This document shows, in pieces, positions 24,986 to 33,740 of a DNA stretch of 64,000 nt (the first letter of the stretch is position 1; the number at the start of each line of letters is the position of its first letter). Position numbers and translations under genes: made by a program. The notes under the pieces are model-generated. The model ran no database searches. It was not told the origin of the DNA and was given only the letters and a program-made list of their open reading frames with translations. The DNA comes from Solirubrobacter pauli (GTDB lineage: Bacteria > Actinomycetota > Thermoleophilia > Solirubrobacterales > Solirubrobacteraceae). The stretch lies in contig NZ_RBIL01000002.1 of the NCBI RefSeq assembly GCF_003633755.1, positions 1,984,001-2,048,000 on the forward strand, written 5' to 3'.

Positions 24986-26490
24986 CAGAACAACTCTCCC
25001 ATCTGGACGATGACGTACCAGCCGGCGAAGAACCCGTAGAACGCGACGCAGAACATCAGCACGCCCAGGCGCGCGCCGCGCACGCGGATCGCCGACGGCA
25101 GCCCGTTGCGGTTGAGCTTGATCAGCAGGCACGAGTACACGAACATCACGATGCCGTTCAGGCACGCGGACAGCACGAGCAGGACGAGCGGCTGGTCCAT
25201 GCCCGACAGCAGGACGCACACGCCGGCGGCGCACATGCCCCACACGACGAACGTGTAGAGCTTGGACTCGCTCAGGTTCTCGTTGTCGCGCAGGTGCAGC
25301 GTCTTGAGGACGTCGGAGACGACCCGCGCGACGTAGTCGACGACGCCGAGCGCCACGAGCATCAGCGACACGGTGCCGAAGATCCAGAAGAACGTGCCGA
25401 ACCACGGCCCCACGACGTCCTTGAGGATCTCGCCCTCGCCCTTGATGAAGTCGAAGTCGGGGGAGTCGGACAGCTGCTGGTTGCCGACCGTGGAGTAGGC
25501 CAGCACGCTGAAGGTGATGATCGAGGCGAGGCAGATCGCCCAGAAGGAGACGAGCTGCTCCCGGTTGGCGACCTTCCACCAGCCCTTCCAGCGCCGGATG
25601 TTCTCCTCGTCCTGGCGCATCATCGTGCCGGTCGACGGCTGCGGCTCCGGCTCGCCGGTCAGCGGCGACTGGATCTTCGGCACGTACTTGCCCATGCCGA
25701 AGCCCTTCTCGCGGATCCAGTTCGACTGCACGAGGTTGTTCGCGCCGCCCGCGCCCGCGAACACGAGGCCGGCGAGCAGCACGGCGATCTCGACGTCGTC
25801 CATCGGCAGCCTGCCGAGGTTGCCGGCGTTGTCGCTCAGGTCACCCCACGCGGACAGCGGGATCGCGGCGATCACGGCGATCGCCAGGAACACGATCGTC
25901 AGGCCGATCTTGAAGAACTCCGCCGTCTCGAGCGCTTTGTAGACGACGGGCGAGGTCGTCAACGCGATGGCGATGGCTATGCAGACGATGATCGCGATCG
26001 TCGTCGGGTTGCCTCCCACCAGGTACGTGAAGGTGGTCGCGCCCGCCGTGCCCCAGCCGGGCCAGATGTTCGGCACGATCGCGCCGACGCAGAAGATCAG
26101 CCCCCACGGCTTCCAGTAGCGCGCGAAGCCGGCGATCGCGGTCTCCCCCGTGGCGAGCGTGTACCGCTCGATCTCCATGTTGAGGAAGTACTGCAACGTG
26201 ACGCCCACGACGGCGAGCCAGAGGAACCCGATGCCGGCGTTCGTCGAGATGTACGGCCACAGGATGTACTCGCCCGAGCCGACGCCGACGCCCGCCAGGA
26301 TCACGCTCGGCCCGAGGACCTTGCGCAGCGGCAAGGGCTCCGGCATGTCGGCGTATTCCATCGGCGGAAGCACGCCCGAGCGCGCTTCCGGCGCGTACTG
26401 CGCCTCGCCGGCCGGCGCTTCTCCCCGGTCGAAGCGACCACCCGTGCGGGTGGTCTCGGTCTCGGTTCCGCGTCCCACGGTTCCAGCCAT
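24985..26490 (-). CDS. Nramp-related transporter lacking the metal-binding motifs
   Basis: Membrane protein of 501 residues with about eleven membrane segments and the overall pattern of the Nramp family (LeuT fold). In canonical Nramps the first helix carries DPGN and the sixth MPH, which bind Mn2+ or Fe2+. Here the equivalent places read GVGSGEYILWPY and FAGAGGANNLVQSNW, so the metal-binding aspartate, asparagine and methionine are all replaced. An extra hydrophilic stretch of about 45 residues with PLTGEPEPQPSTGTMM interrupts the middle. Such divergent Nramp-related proteins have altered or unknown substrates. The ATG at 26490 is chosen over an upstream GTG (26542) because GAGTGAGGAC precedes it. 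A palindromic operator covers its presumed transcription start. Confidence 0.8.
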   Translation of the reverse strand: MAGTVGRGTETETTRTGGRFDRGEAPAGEAQYAPEARSGVLPPMEYADMPEPLPLRKVLGPSVILAGVGVGSGEYILWPYISTNAGIGFLWLAVVGVTLQYFLNMEIERYTLATGETAIAGFARYWKPWGLIFCVGAIVPNIWPGWGTAGATTFTYLVGGNPTTIAIIVCIAIAIALTTSPVVYKALETAEFFKIGLTIVFLAIAVIAAIPLSAWGDLSDNAGNLGRLPMDDVEIAVLLAGLVFAGAGGANNLVQSNWIREKGFGMGKYVPKIQSPLTGEPEPQPSTGTMMRQDEENIRRWKGWWKVANREQLVSFWAICLASIITFSVLAYSTVGNQQLSDSPDFDFIKGEGEILKDVVGPWFGTFFWIFGTVSLMLVALGVVDYVARVVSDVLKTLHLRDNENLSESKLYTFVVWGMCAAGVCVLLSGMDQPLVLLVLSACLNGIVMFVYSCLLIKLNRNGLPSAIRVRGARLGVLMFCVAFYGFFAGWYVIVQMGELF

Positions 26491-26529
26491 GTCCTCACTC
26501 TCCCCTACGACCCTGCCCGGCCGCGGCCT

Positions 26530-26545
26530 TGTGTCATCGGACACA
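26530..26545. promoter_or_regulatory. Palindromic operator candidate at the Nramp-like promoter
   Basis: Perfect inverted repeat TGTGTC-ATCG-GACACA. It lies just downstream of the -10 box of the minus-strand promoter at 26547-26576, where a bound repressor would block initiation. Confidence 0.55.
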
Positions 26546-26546
26546 T

Positions 26547-26576
26547 GGGTTAGTTGCCGAACCGCGAAAAGGTCAA
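26547..26576 (-). promoter_or_regulatory. Promoter candidate of the Nramp-like gene
   Basis: On the minus strand, TTGACC (26571-26576), an 18-base spacer and TAACCC (26547-26552). The -10 box is weak, fitting an activator- or repressor-controlled promoter. Confidence 0.4.
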
Positions 26577-26633
26577 ACGTTCAGCTGCGGATCGGGCTCT
26601 CCCGGTTGACGCCCGGTCTGGTAACAAGCGCGG

Positions 26634-27584
26634 ATGCAGATCTTGGTCACCGGCGCGCTCGGGAAGGTGGGTGCGGCGACGGTCCACGAGCTCCTCTCCG
26701 CAGGCCATCAGGTGGTCGGGTGCGATCTCGCGCCGCCCGTCTACGAAGGCGGCGAGCTCAGCGCCCACTACGTGCAGGCCGACCTCACCGACGCCGGCGA
26801 CGCGTTCGCGGTCGTGCGCGGCGCCGACGTCGTCATCCACTGCGCTGCGCTCCCCGAGCCGACCCGCAACCCACCCGCGACCGTGTTCCGCAACAACGTG
26901 CTCGCGACCTTCAACGTCGCGGAGGCCGCAGTGCGCATGGGCGTCGACCGCGTCGTGCACGTCTCCAGCGAGACCGTGACCGGGATGGCGTTCGCCGAGC
27001 GCCCGTTCCATGCGCCGGTCGCACCGATCGACGAGACGCTCGAGAGCCGCCCGCAGGACCCGTACGCGCTCGCGAAGGTGTTCGGCGAGCAGCTGATGGA
27101 CGCGTTGGTCGCCCGCTCGGACGTCACCGCCGTGTCCATCCGCCCCTCCTGGGTGCAGTGGGAGGGCAACTACGAGCGCTCCCTCCGGCCGTGGCTCAGC
27201 GACCCGCTGGGCTCGGAGCCGAGCGTCTCGTTCTGGTCCTACATCGACGTCTACGACCTCGCCCACGGCCTCCGCCTCGCCGCGGAGAGCGCGACGACCG
27301 GGCACGAGACGGCCTACGTCGTGTCCGCGGACAACGGCGCGGGACGCCCCCTGCGCGAGCTGGTCGCCCACCACTTCGGTGAGGGGGTCACGGTCGCCGA
27401 GCTCGCGCGCGAGGACGCGGGCGGGATCTCTTACGCGAAGGCCGAGCGGCTGTTCGGCTACCGGCCGGCGCACTCCTGGCGTGACTACCTGGCCGAGGAC
27501 GGCACGCTGCTCGACGCCCCGCGCGAGCGGCTCGCGCGGGGTGAGACCAGCGTGCAGCGCGGCCGGGCCGCGCTGCGCGGTTGA
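26634..27584 (+). CDS. NAD-dependent epimerase/dehydratase family protein
   Basis: Extended SDR enzyme of 316 residues, similar to nucleotide-sugar epimerases and uronate dehydrogenases. The NAD-binding motif is VTGALGKVGAATVHEL at the N-terminus; ADVVIHCAALPEP, VVHVSSETVTGMAF and the active-site DPYALAKVFGEQL (tyrosine-lysine) follow. The C-terminal substrate domain is present, so the length is normal. The substrate cannot be told. ATG at 26634 fits the motif position. It is divergent from the Nramp-like gene. Confidence 0.88.
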   Translation: MQILVTGALGKVGAATVHELLSAGHQVVGCDLAPPVYEGGELSAHYVQADLTDAGDAFAVVRGADVVIHCAALPEPTRNPPATVFRNNVLATFNVAEAAVRMGVDRVVHVSSETVTGMAFAERPFHAPVAPIDETLESRPQDPYALAKVFGEQLMDALVARSDVTAVSIRPSWVQWEGNYERSLRPWLSDPLGSEPSVSFWSYIDVYDLAHGLRLAAESATTGHETAYVVSADNGAGRPLRELVAHHFGEGVTVAELAREDAGGISYAKAERLFGYRPAHSWRDYLAEDGTLLDAPRERLARGETSVQRGRAALRG

Positions 27585-27592
27585 GGAGCGTC

Positions 27593-29611
27593 CTAGGCGT
27601 TCAGCGGAACGTCCGCGGGTGCGCGCGGGGCGACCAGGCCGGCCGCCTCGTACGCGTCGTCCATGTCGAGCGTCTCCTCCTCGAGGAGGCGCTCGGTCAG
27701 GCTGTCGAGCTTGTCGCGGTTGTCGGTCAGCAGCTGCAGGACCTGCGCGTACTGCTCGTCGACGATCCGCTTGACCTCGCGGTCGATCAGCTCCTGCGTG
27801 GCCTGGGAGACCTCGGACACGCCGGGGAGCAGCGGGCCCTGGGCGTCGGACGGGATGACCGCGATCGGCCCGACCGCCCGGCTCATGCCCCAGCGGCCGA
27901 CCATCTGGCGCGCGATCCCGGTCAGCTGCTGGATGTCGGACTCCGCCCCGGCGGAGATCGAGCCGTACACGACCTCCTCCGCGATCCGCCCGCCCAGCGC
28001 GACCTTGATCCGGCCGGTCAGGTAGTCCACGTCGTAGTTCGTGCGCTCGGCGTCCGGCGAGCTGATCGTCACGCCCAGCGACATCGTGCGCGGGATGATC
28101 GACACCTTGCGCACCGGGTCGGCGCCCGGCGTGAGCATGCCGACGATCGCGTGCCCGGACTCGTGGTAGGCCGTGCGGCGCTTCTCCTCCTCGGAGAGGA
28201 CGATCCCGCGCGGCGCGCCGAGCACGATCTTCTCGAGGCTGTCGGTGAAGTCGATCCGCTGCACCTTCCCGTGCCCGCGTCGGGCCGCCAGCAGCGCCGC
28301 CTCGTTGGCCAGGTTGGCGATGTCGGCACCGACCATGCCCGGCGTGATCGCGGCGATGTCGTCCAGGTCGACGTCGGTGTCCAGCGGCAGGCTGCGCGTA
28401 TGGACCTGGAGGATCTTCTTGCGCCCCTCCTTGTCCGGTGCCGGCACGGTGACGCGCCGGTCGAAGCGGCCGGGACGCAGCAGCGCGGAGTCGAGGATCT
28501 CGGGCCGGTTGGTCGCGCCCAGCACGATCACCGTGTCGCCCTGCTCGAAGCCGTCCATCTCCGTGAGGATCTGGTTGAGCGTCTGCTCGCGCTCGTCGTT
28601 GCCGCCGCTGAACGGGCCGCCACCGGACGAGCGCTGACGCCCGATCGCGTCGAGCTCGTCGATGAAGATGATCGCGGGCGCGGCTTCCTTGGCCTGCTTG
28701 AACAGGTCACGCACGCGGCTCGCGCCGATGCCGACGATCGCCTCGACGAACTCGGACGCGGAGATGCTGAAGAACGGCACGCCCGCTTCCCCCGCGACCG
28801 CGCGCGCGAGCAGCGTCTTGCCCGTGCCCGGACGCCCCGCGAGCAGCACGCCGCGCGGGATCCGCCCGCCGAGCTTCTGGTACTTCTCGGGGTTCTTGAG
28901 GAAGTCGACGACCTCGGTGAGCTCGCCCTTGGACTCGTCGATGCCCGCGACGTCGTTGAACGTGACCTTCGTGTCGTTGCCTTCCACGCGCCGCGCGCGT
29001 GAGCGCCCGAAGGAGCCGATCGCGCCCATCTGGCCACCCGCGGCCCGCCGGGAGAGCCAGACGAACAGGAAGACGAGCAGGATCACCGGGCCGAACCCGA
29101 GCAGCAGGCTCGTGAAGAACCCGCGCCCGTCGTTGATCGGCTCCGCCGAGATCTCGACCTTGTTGTCCTCGAGCAGCTTCTGCAGCCCGTTGTTGCTGTT
29201 CAAGGTCACGAACGCCGGGAGCTGCGTGTCGAAGTTCTTCGCCGCCTTGTCCTTGCTGTCCGGCGGGTACTTGACCGCGTTCTTGAACTCGCCGTCGATC
29301 GTCTCGCCCTGCGACGTGACCTTGACGACGTTGCCCTGCTCGACCTGCTGAATGAAGCCGTTGTTGGCCGCCGTGTTGCTGTACGGCACGGTGACGCTCG
29401 GCTTCGTGCCGGGCGAGATCACGGCCATCAGCACGTAGTTGAGGACCAGCAGGCCCAGCACGATGAACCAGAAGTTCCGCCCGCCGGGCATCCGGTTCAT
29501 CCGACCCTCGTTGACCTTCGCTCCGTTCCCGGGCCGGCCCGCAGGAGGCTTCGCGTCTTGTCGCGGGGGCAGCGGAGTCCTGGGTCGCCGCTCAGTTGGG
29601 GAGTCCGCCAT
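27593..29611 (-). CDS. ftsH: ATP-dependent zinc metalloprotease FtsH
   Basis: Membrane AAA+ protease of 672 residues that extracts and degrades membrane and regulatory proteins. It has a cytoplasmic N-terminal tail, a first membrane segment ([17 protein letters not shown]), an outside domain, a second membrane segment ([12 protein letters not shown]), the AAA domain with Walker [10 protein letters not shown] (K265) and Walker [10 protein letters not shown], and the zinc peptidase domain with HESGH (H483, E484, H487). The pore loop reads EAIVGIG with I292 where most FtsH proteins have MFVGVG with phenylalanine. The ATG at 29611 is the first that gives a sensible N-terminus. Divergent from tRNA-Gly. 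Confidence 0.96.
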   Translation of the reverse strand: MADSPTERRPRTPLPPRQDAKPPAGRPGNGAKVNEGRMNRMPGGRNFWFIVLGLLVLNYVLMAVISPGTKPSVTVPYSNTAANNGFIQQVEQGNVVKVTSQGETIDGEFKNAVKYPPDSKDKAAKNFDTQLPAFVTLNSNNGLQKLLEDNKVEISAEPINDGRGFFTSLLLGFGPVILLVFLFVWLSRRAAGGQMGAIGSFGRSRARRVEGNDTKVTFNDVAGIDESKGELTEVVDFLKNPEKYQKLGGRIPRGVLLAGRPGTGKTLLARAVAGEAGVPFFSISASEFVEAIVGIGASRVRDLFKQAKEAAPAIIFIDELDAIGRQRSSGGGPFSGGNDEREQTLNQILTEMDGFEQGDTVIVLGATNRPEILDSALLRPGRFDRRVTVPAPDKEGRKKILQVHTRSLPLDTDVDLDDIAAITPGMVGADIANLANEAALLAARRGHGKVQRIDFTDSLEKIVLGAPRGIVLSEEEKRRTAYHESGHAIVGMLTPGADPVRKVSIIPRTMSLGVTISSPDAERTNYDVDYLTGRIKVALGGRIAEEVVYGSISAGAESDIQQLTGIARQMVGRWGMSRAVGPIAVIPSDAQGPLLPGVSEVSQATQELIDREVKRIVDEQYAQVLQLLTDNRDKLDSLTERLLEEETLDMDDAYEAAGLVAPRAPADVPLNA

Positions 29612-29633
29612 GAGATGAATGTACTGGGACCCC

Positions 29634-29661
29634 TTGAAGCTCGGATATGGATGGCTATAGT
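29634..29661 (+). promoter_or_regulatory. Promoter of tRNA-Gly
   Basis: TTGAAG (29634-29639), a 16-base spacer and TATAGT (29656-29661), ending 13 bases before the tRNA 5' end. Confidence 0.6.
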
Positions 29662-29674
29662 CATCGCCCGCAGC

Positions 29675-29748
29675 GCGGATGTAGCTCAGTTGGCTAGAGC
29701 GTCTGCTTGCCATGCAGAAGGTCGAGGGTTCGAGTCCCTTCATCCGCT
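29675..29748 (+). tRNA. tRNA-Gly (GCC anticodon)
   Basis: 74-nt cloverleaf. The acceptor stem is GCGGATG/CATCCGC with discriminator T, the anticodon stem TCTGC/GCAGA surrounds loop TTGCCAT (anticodon GCC), and the T arm has GGTTCGAGTCC. CCA is not encoded. Confidence 0.95.
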
Positions 29749-29754
29749 CCTCAC

Positions 29755-29782
29755 CGAAAGCCCCGGACACCCGGGGCTTTCG
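29755..29782 (+). terminator. Terminator after tRNA-Gly
   Basis: Perfect 12-bp stem CGAAAGCCCCGG / CCGGGGCTTTCG with a 4-base loop. Confidence 0.75.
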
Positions 29783-29800
29783 TCGTTCTCGGGATCGTTC

Positions 29801-30979
29801 GTGCGCACCTTCGACGTAGTGATCATCGGCGCCGGCGCCGCCGGGCTGATGTGCGCCATCACGGCCGCCGAGCGCGGGCGCCGGGTGCTGCTGCTGGACA
29901 GCTCGAACAAGCCCGGCAAGAAGATCCTGATGTCCGGCGGCGGGCGCTGCAACTTCACGAACATGTGGGCGGAGCCGGCGAACTACGTCGCGACCAACCC
30001 GCACTTCTGCAAGTCGGCCCTGGGGCGCTACACGCCGTGGGACTTCATCGCGCTGGTGAGCAAGCACGAGGTGCCCTACCACGAGAAGAAGCTCGGCCAG
30101 CTGTTCTGCGACAACCGGTCGAAGGACATCCTCAACCTGCTGCTGGACGAGTGCGAGCAGGCCGGTGTCGAGTGGCACGTGAACACCAGCGTGCGGGCCA
30201 TCGAGAAGACCGAGGCGGGGTACGCGTTGGGCACCGACCTCGGGGACGTCACCGCGCAGTCGCTCGTGATCGCCACCGGCGGGCTGTCGATCCCGACGCT
30301 GGGCGCGACCGGGTTCGGCTACGAGGTCGCGCGCCAGTTCGGGCACAACGTCCTCCCCACGCGCGCCGGGCTGGTGCCGTTCACGGTCTCGGGCGAGCTG
30401 AAGGCGCTGTGCACGGAGCTGTCGGGCACGTCGGTGGACTGCGTGGCCGCGTGCAACGGGCAGAGCTTCCGCGAGAACCTGCTGTTCACGCACCGTGGGC
30501 TGAGCGGGCCGGCGATCCTGCAGATCTCCTCGTTCTGGCATCCGGGCGACGTCGTGGAGATCAACCTCCTGCCGGACCGCGACGCGCTGGAGTGGCTGCA
30601 GGGCCAGCAGGCGGCGCGCCCGAACAGCGAGCTGAAGACCGTGCTGGGCGAGGTCTTCACGAAGAAGCTGGCCGCCCTGCTCGCAGACCGCTGGTTCACG
30701 TCCAAGCCGATGAAGCAGCACACGCCGGCGCAGCTGCGCGCGATCGCCGAGCGGCTGAACGCGTGGAGGCTGGTGCCGGCCGGCACCGAGGGGTACCGCA
30801 CGGCGGAGGTCACGCTCGGCGGGGTCGACACGCGCGAGGTCTCCCCGAAGACGATGGAGTCGCTCAAGAGCCCGGGCCTGTACTTCATCGGCGAGGTGCT
30901 GGACGTCAGCGGCCACCTCGGTGGCTTCAACTTCCAGTGGGCATGGGCGTCGGGCCACGCCGCCGCGCAGGTCGTCTGA
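29801..30979 (+). CDS. HI0933-family FAD-dependent oxidoreductase
   Basis: Flavoprotein of 392 residues of the HI0933/YhiN family. The FAD dinucleotide-binding motif is VVIIGAGAAGLMCAITAAER at the N-terminus, followed by KILMSGGGRCNFTN, a family signature. The C-terminal AEVTLGGVDTREVSPKTMES and LYFIGEVLDVSGHLGGFNFQ complete the FAD site. The GTG at 29801 is chosen as it starts five residues before the FAD motif; the tRNA gene precludes an earlier start. The physiological role of this family is unknown. Confidence 0.92.
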   Translation: MRTFDVVIIGAGAAGLMCAITAAERGRRVLLLDSSNKPGKKILMSGGGRCNFTNMWAEPANYVATNPHFCKSALGRYTPWDFIALVSKHEVPYHEKKLGQLFCDNRSKDILNLLLDECEQAGVEWHVNTSVRAIEKTEAGYALGTDLGDVTAQSLVIATGGLSIPTLGATGFGYEVARQFGHNVLPTRAGLVPFTVSGELKALCTELSGTSVDCVAACNGQSFRENLLFTHRGLSGPAILQISSFWHPGDVVEINLLPDRDALEWLQGQQAARPNSELKTVLGEVFTKKLAALLADRWFTSKPMKQHTPAQLRAIAERLNAWRLVPAGTEGYRTAEVTLGGVDTREVSPKTMESLKSPGLYFIGEVLDVSGHLGGFNFQWAWASGHAAAQVV

Positions 30980-31000
30980 GCAGATCGCGCCCCGCCGCGC

Positions 31001-31018
31001 AGTGTGCATCTCCACACT
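31001..31018. repeat. Short inverted repeat before the second chemoreceptor gene
   Basis: Perfect 6-bp inverted repeat AGTGTG-CATCTC-CACACT, between the flavoprotein stop and the chemoreceptor start 40 bases downstream. It may be an operator or a weak terminator. Confidence 0.35.
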
Positions 31019-31057
31019 GAACACAAGCTTTAAGCGCGTGCGGTCGATGGGCGTTAC

Positions 31058-32881
31058 ATGAGAACCTCCATCAAGACGAAGCTCCTCGCCACCGTGGGCC
31101 TGCTGCTCGGGCTCATGGTCGTGGTCGGCCTCGTCGGCATCCGTGGAACCAGCACGGTCGCCGACGAGGCGCACGCGATGTACGTGTACGCCGCCAAGCC
31201 GCTGGCGGACATGGGTGTGGCCCGCGCGAAGCTCAACGAGAACCGCGCGTTCCTGAACAACCACATCCTCGAAGGCGCCGACGTGGCGGCCAAGCGCGAG
31301 CTCGACGCCAAGATCAAGGCCAACAGCGCGGAGACGGACAAGCGGCTCACGGCGGTGCGCGGCACGCTGCAGAGCGACTCGGCCAAGCGCTCGTTCGCCG
31401 AGCTGGCGGCCGCGAGCGACGCGTACGACGCGATCCGCGAGCGGGTCCTCGCGCTGTCGGCGCGCGGCCGCACCCAGGAGGCCTACGCGCTCAACAAGCG
31501 CGAGGGCGTCCCGGCGTTCACGGCGGTCGCCGCGGCGTTCACCGAGCTGTTCGACTCCAAGGTCGCGCTCGCGCAGTCCGGGGACGCGGACAGCGTGGCC
31601 GCCGCGGCGTCCGCGAAGCGCTTCGCGCTGCTCCTCATCATCGTGGCCGGCGTCGCCGGCTTCGCGATCGCCTTCCTGGTCGCGAACGGGATCGTCAAGG
31701 GCATCCGCAAGGTCCTGGGCGCCGCCGACCGCGTGGCCGAGGGTGACCTCGGGCACACCGTCGACGTCACGAACCGCGACGAGGTCGGCGACCTCGGCGA
31801 CGCCATGCGGCGGATGATGGCCTACCTGCAGGAGATGGCCGGGGCCGCGGACCGGGTCGCCGCCGGTGACCTCACGGTCGACGTGCGGCCGCGCTCGGCC
31901 GACGACGCGCTCGGCACCTCCCTCAGCGGGATGGTGGCCAACCTCAGCGACATCGTCGGCGGCGTCAGCGGCAGCGCGACCACGCTGTCGGCGGCTTCCG
32001 AGGAGATGGCGTCCACGTCGCAGGAGGCCGGCCGCGCAGTCGGCGAGATCGCCACCGCGATCGGCGAGGTCGCCCAGGGCGCCGAGCGCCAGGTGCGCGG
32101 CGTCACGAGCGCTCGCGCGGCCGGTGACGAGGTGTCCGCGGCCGCCCGTCATTCGGCGGAGAACGCGCAGGCGGCCGCCCGAGTAGCCGAGCAGACGCGT
32201 GAGCTGGCCCGCGAAGGCGTCGACGCCGCCGAGCACGCCACCCAGGCGATGACCTCCGTGCGCGCCGCCTCCGAGGAGGTCACCGGCGCGATCCAGCAGC
32301 TCGCCTCCAAGTCCGAGCAGATCGGCGGGATCGTCGAGACGATCACCGCGATCGCCGAGCAGACCAACCTGCTGGCCCTCAACGCCGCCATCGAGGCCGC
32401 CCGTGCGGGCGAGCAGGGCAAGGGCTTCGCCGTCGTCGCCGAGGAGGTCCGCAAGCTCGCCGAGGAGTCCCAGACGGCGGCCGGCCAGATCTCCGGCCTG
32501 ATCGGCGAGATCCAGGCCGAGACCCACAACGCGGTGACCGTCGCCGGCGACGGCGTGCAGCGGACCGAGGAGGGGGCCGCCACCGTCGCCCGGACGCGCG
32601 AGGCGTTCCTGCGGATCGGCGGGTCGGTCGAGGACATGACCGCCCGCGCGACCGAGATCGCCTCGGCCGTCGAGGAGATCTCCTCCAGCGGCCGGCGCCT
32701 CGAGCACGAGATCGGAGCGGTCGCCAGCGTCGCCGAGCAGTCGTCGGCCTCGGCCGAGCAGGTCACGGCGGCCACGCAGCAGACCTCGGCGTCCGCCCAG
32801 GAGATCGCGGCCTCCGCCGAGGAGCTCGCGGCGACGGCCGAGCAGCTCGAGCGCCTGGTCGCGCGCTTCCAGCTCGCCTAG
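31058..32881 (+). CDS. Methyl-accepting chemotaxis protein, four-helix-bundle type
   Basis: Chemoreceptor of 607 residues. A first membrane segment ([20 protein letters not shown]) is followed by a helical outside sensor of about 155 residues that resembles the 4HB_MCP domain ([20 protein letters not shown]), the second membrane segment at about 189-210, HAMP, a HAMP-like [20 protein letters not shown], and the cytoplasmic coiled coil. The kinase-contact tip [20 protein letters not shown] begins at residue 434. Its last 300 residues closely resemble those of the receptor at 1765-3942, but the sensors differ, so the two probably share a signalling cluster and sense different things. Confidence 0.93.
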   Translation: MRTSIKTKLLATVGLLLGLMVVVGLVGIRGTSTVADEAHAMYVYAAKPLADMGVARAKLNENRAFLNNHILEGADVAAKRELDAKIKANSAETDKRLTAVRGTLQSDSAKRSFAELAAASDAYDAIRERVLALSARGRTQEAYALNKREGVPAFTAVAAAFTELFDSKVALAQSGDADSVAAAASAKRFALLLIIVAGVAGFAIAFLVANGIVKGIRKVLGAADRVAEGDLGHTVDVTNRDEVGDLGDAMRRMMAYLQEMAGAADRVAAGDLTVDVRPRSADDALGTSLSGMVANLSDIVGGVSGSATTLSAASEEMASTSQEAGRAVGEIATAIGEVAQGAERQVRGVTSARAAGDEVSAAARHSAENAQAAARVAEQTRELAREGVDAAEHATQAMTSVRAASEEVTGAIQQLASKSEQIGGIVETITAIAEQTNLLALNAAIEAARAGEQGKGFAVVAEEVRKLAEESQTAAGQISGLIGEIQAETHNAVTVAGDGVQRTEEGAATVARTREAFLRIGGSVEDMTARATEIASAVEEISSSGRRLEHEIGAVASVAEQSSASAEQVTAATQQTSASAQEIAASAEELAATAEQLERLVARFQLA

Positions 32882-32887
32882 GGGGAG

Positions 32888-32915
32888 GACCGGCTCGGCC
32901 TGCGCCGAGCCGGTC
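32888..32915 (+). terminator. Terminator-like hairpin after the chemoreceptor
   Basis: Perfect 12-bp stem GACCGGCTCGGC / GCCGAGCCGGTC with loop CTGC, starting 7 bases after the stop codon. No T tract. Confidence 0.6.
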
Positions 32916-32963
32916 CCGCTCGGCCGCGTCCGCTCCCACCTGCCGCGGCGCATACTCGAACCC

Positions 32964-33740
32964 ATGGTCCGGACGATCGTGCTCGCCCTCGCAGCGCTCC
33001 TGCTCGTGCCCGCGGCCGCCGCGGCGTTGCCACCGGCGAACCCGCCGGACGTGGCGAAGCTGAAGGCCAAGGGCGTGCAGGTCGACTGGCCGCTGACCGC
33101 GAGCGTCGAGCTGACCGCGTACCACGTCGTTGCACTCGAGGTGCGCTCGCGCACGCCGGTCACGGTGTCGCTCGTCGTCGTGGGCCGCAACGGACGGCCG
33201 CTGCGGTCGCTCGCTCGCAAGACGCTGCGGCATGGCCGCGTCGACCACTACATGGCCGGTCATCAGGGACGACGGCTCGCGCTGCGGCTCGACGTCGGCA
33301 AACAGCGGTACTGGAGCTGGATCGTCGTGCGCCGGGACACGCGCCCGACGCTGAGCTGCGAGCACGGGCCCGAGACCGCGCCCACGCTGCAGCTCGGGAA
33401 AGGGCTGCGCAGCGGGCAGCGGTTCACGGTCGGCCTGCGCAACGCCGGCCGCTGTCCGGCGGGCGGGACGCTGGGCGACACGCGCTGGTTGCGGCCCACG
33501 GCGGCCGGGTGGGAGCCGATCCCGGTCGACTGCGCGTACGACTACGTCATCACGCCCGAGCGCCCGGGCTCGAACGCGATCTGCGACCGCGTCCTGCTGA
33601 CCGAGGTGATCGGACCGGGTCGCACGTTCACCGAGACCCGCACTGTGCCCACCGGGCTCCCGCCCGGGAGGTATCTGCTCCGCATCGACTCCCGCCCCGA
33701 GCTCCCGCCGCTGCAAGCGGAAGTCGACGTCGTCGCCTAA
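32964..33740 (+). CDS. Secreted protein of unknown function
   Basis: Unrecognised secreted protein of 258 residues with a signal peptide (VLALAALLLVPAAAAALPPA). The mature part is rich in short strands (VTVSLVVVGRNGRPLRSLAR, VRRDTRPTLSCEHGPETAPT, PGRYLLRIDSRPELPPLQAE) and contains four cysteines that could form disulfides. It may consist of two immunoglobulin-like domains. ATG at 32964 places the signal peptide at the start. Its last four bases overlap the end of the convergent antiporter gene. Confidence 0.6.
   Translation: MVRTIVLALAALLLVPAAAAALPPANPPDVAKLKAKGVQVDWPLTASVELTAYHVVALEVRSRTPVTVSLVVVGRNGRPLRSLARKTLRHGRVDHYMAGHQGRRLALRLDVGKQRYWSWIVVRRDTRPTLSCEHGPETAPTLQLGKGLRSGQRFTVGLRNAGRCPAGGTLGDTRWLRPTAAGWEPIPVDCAYDYVITPERPGSNAICDRVLLTEVIGPGRTFTETRTVPTGLPPGRYLLRIDSRPELPPLQAEVDVVA

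Noticed and set aside
27593-33220. A single minus-strand frame open for 1875 codons
   Set aside because: Only the part up to 29611 is ftsH. The rest is a shadow of the plus-strand tRNA, flavoprotein and chemoreceptor genes, open because of high GC.
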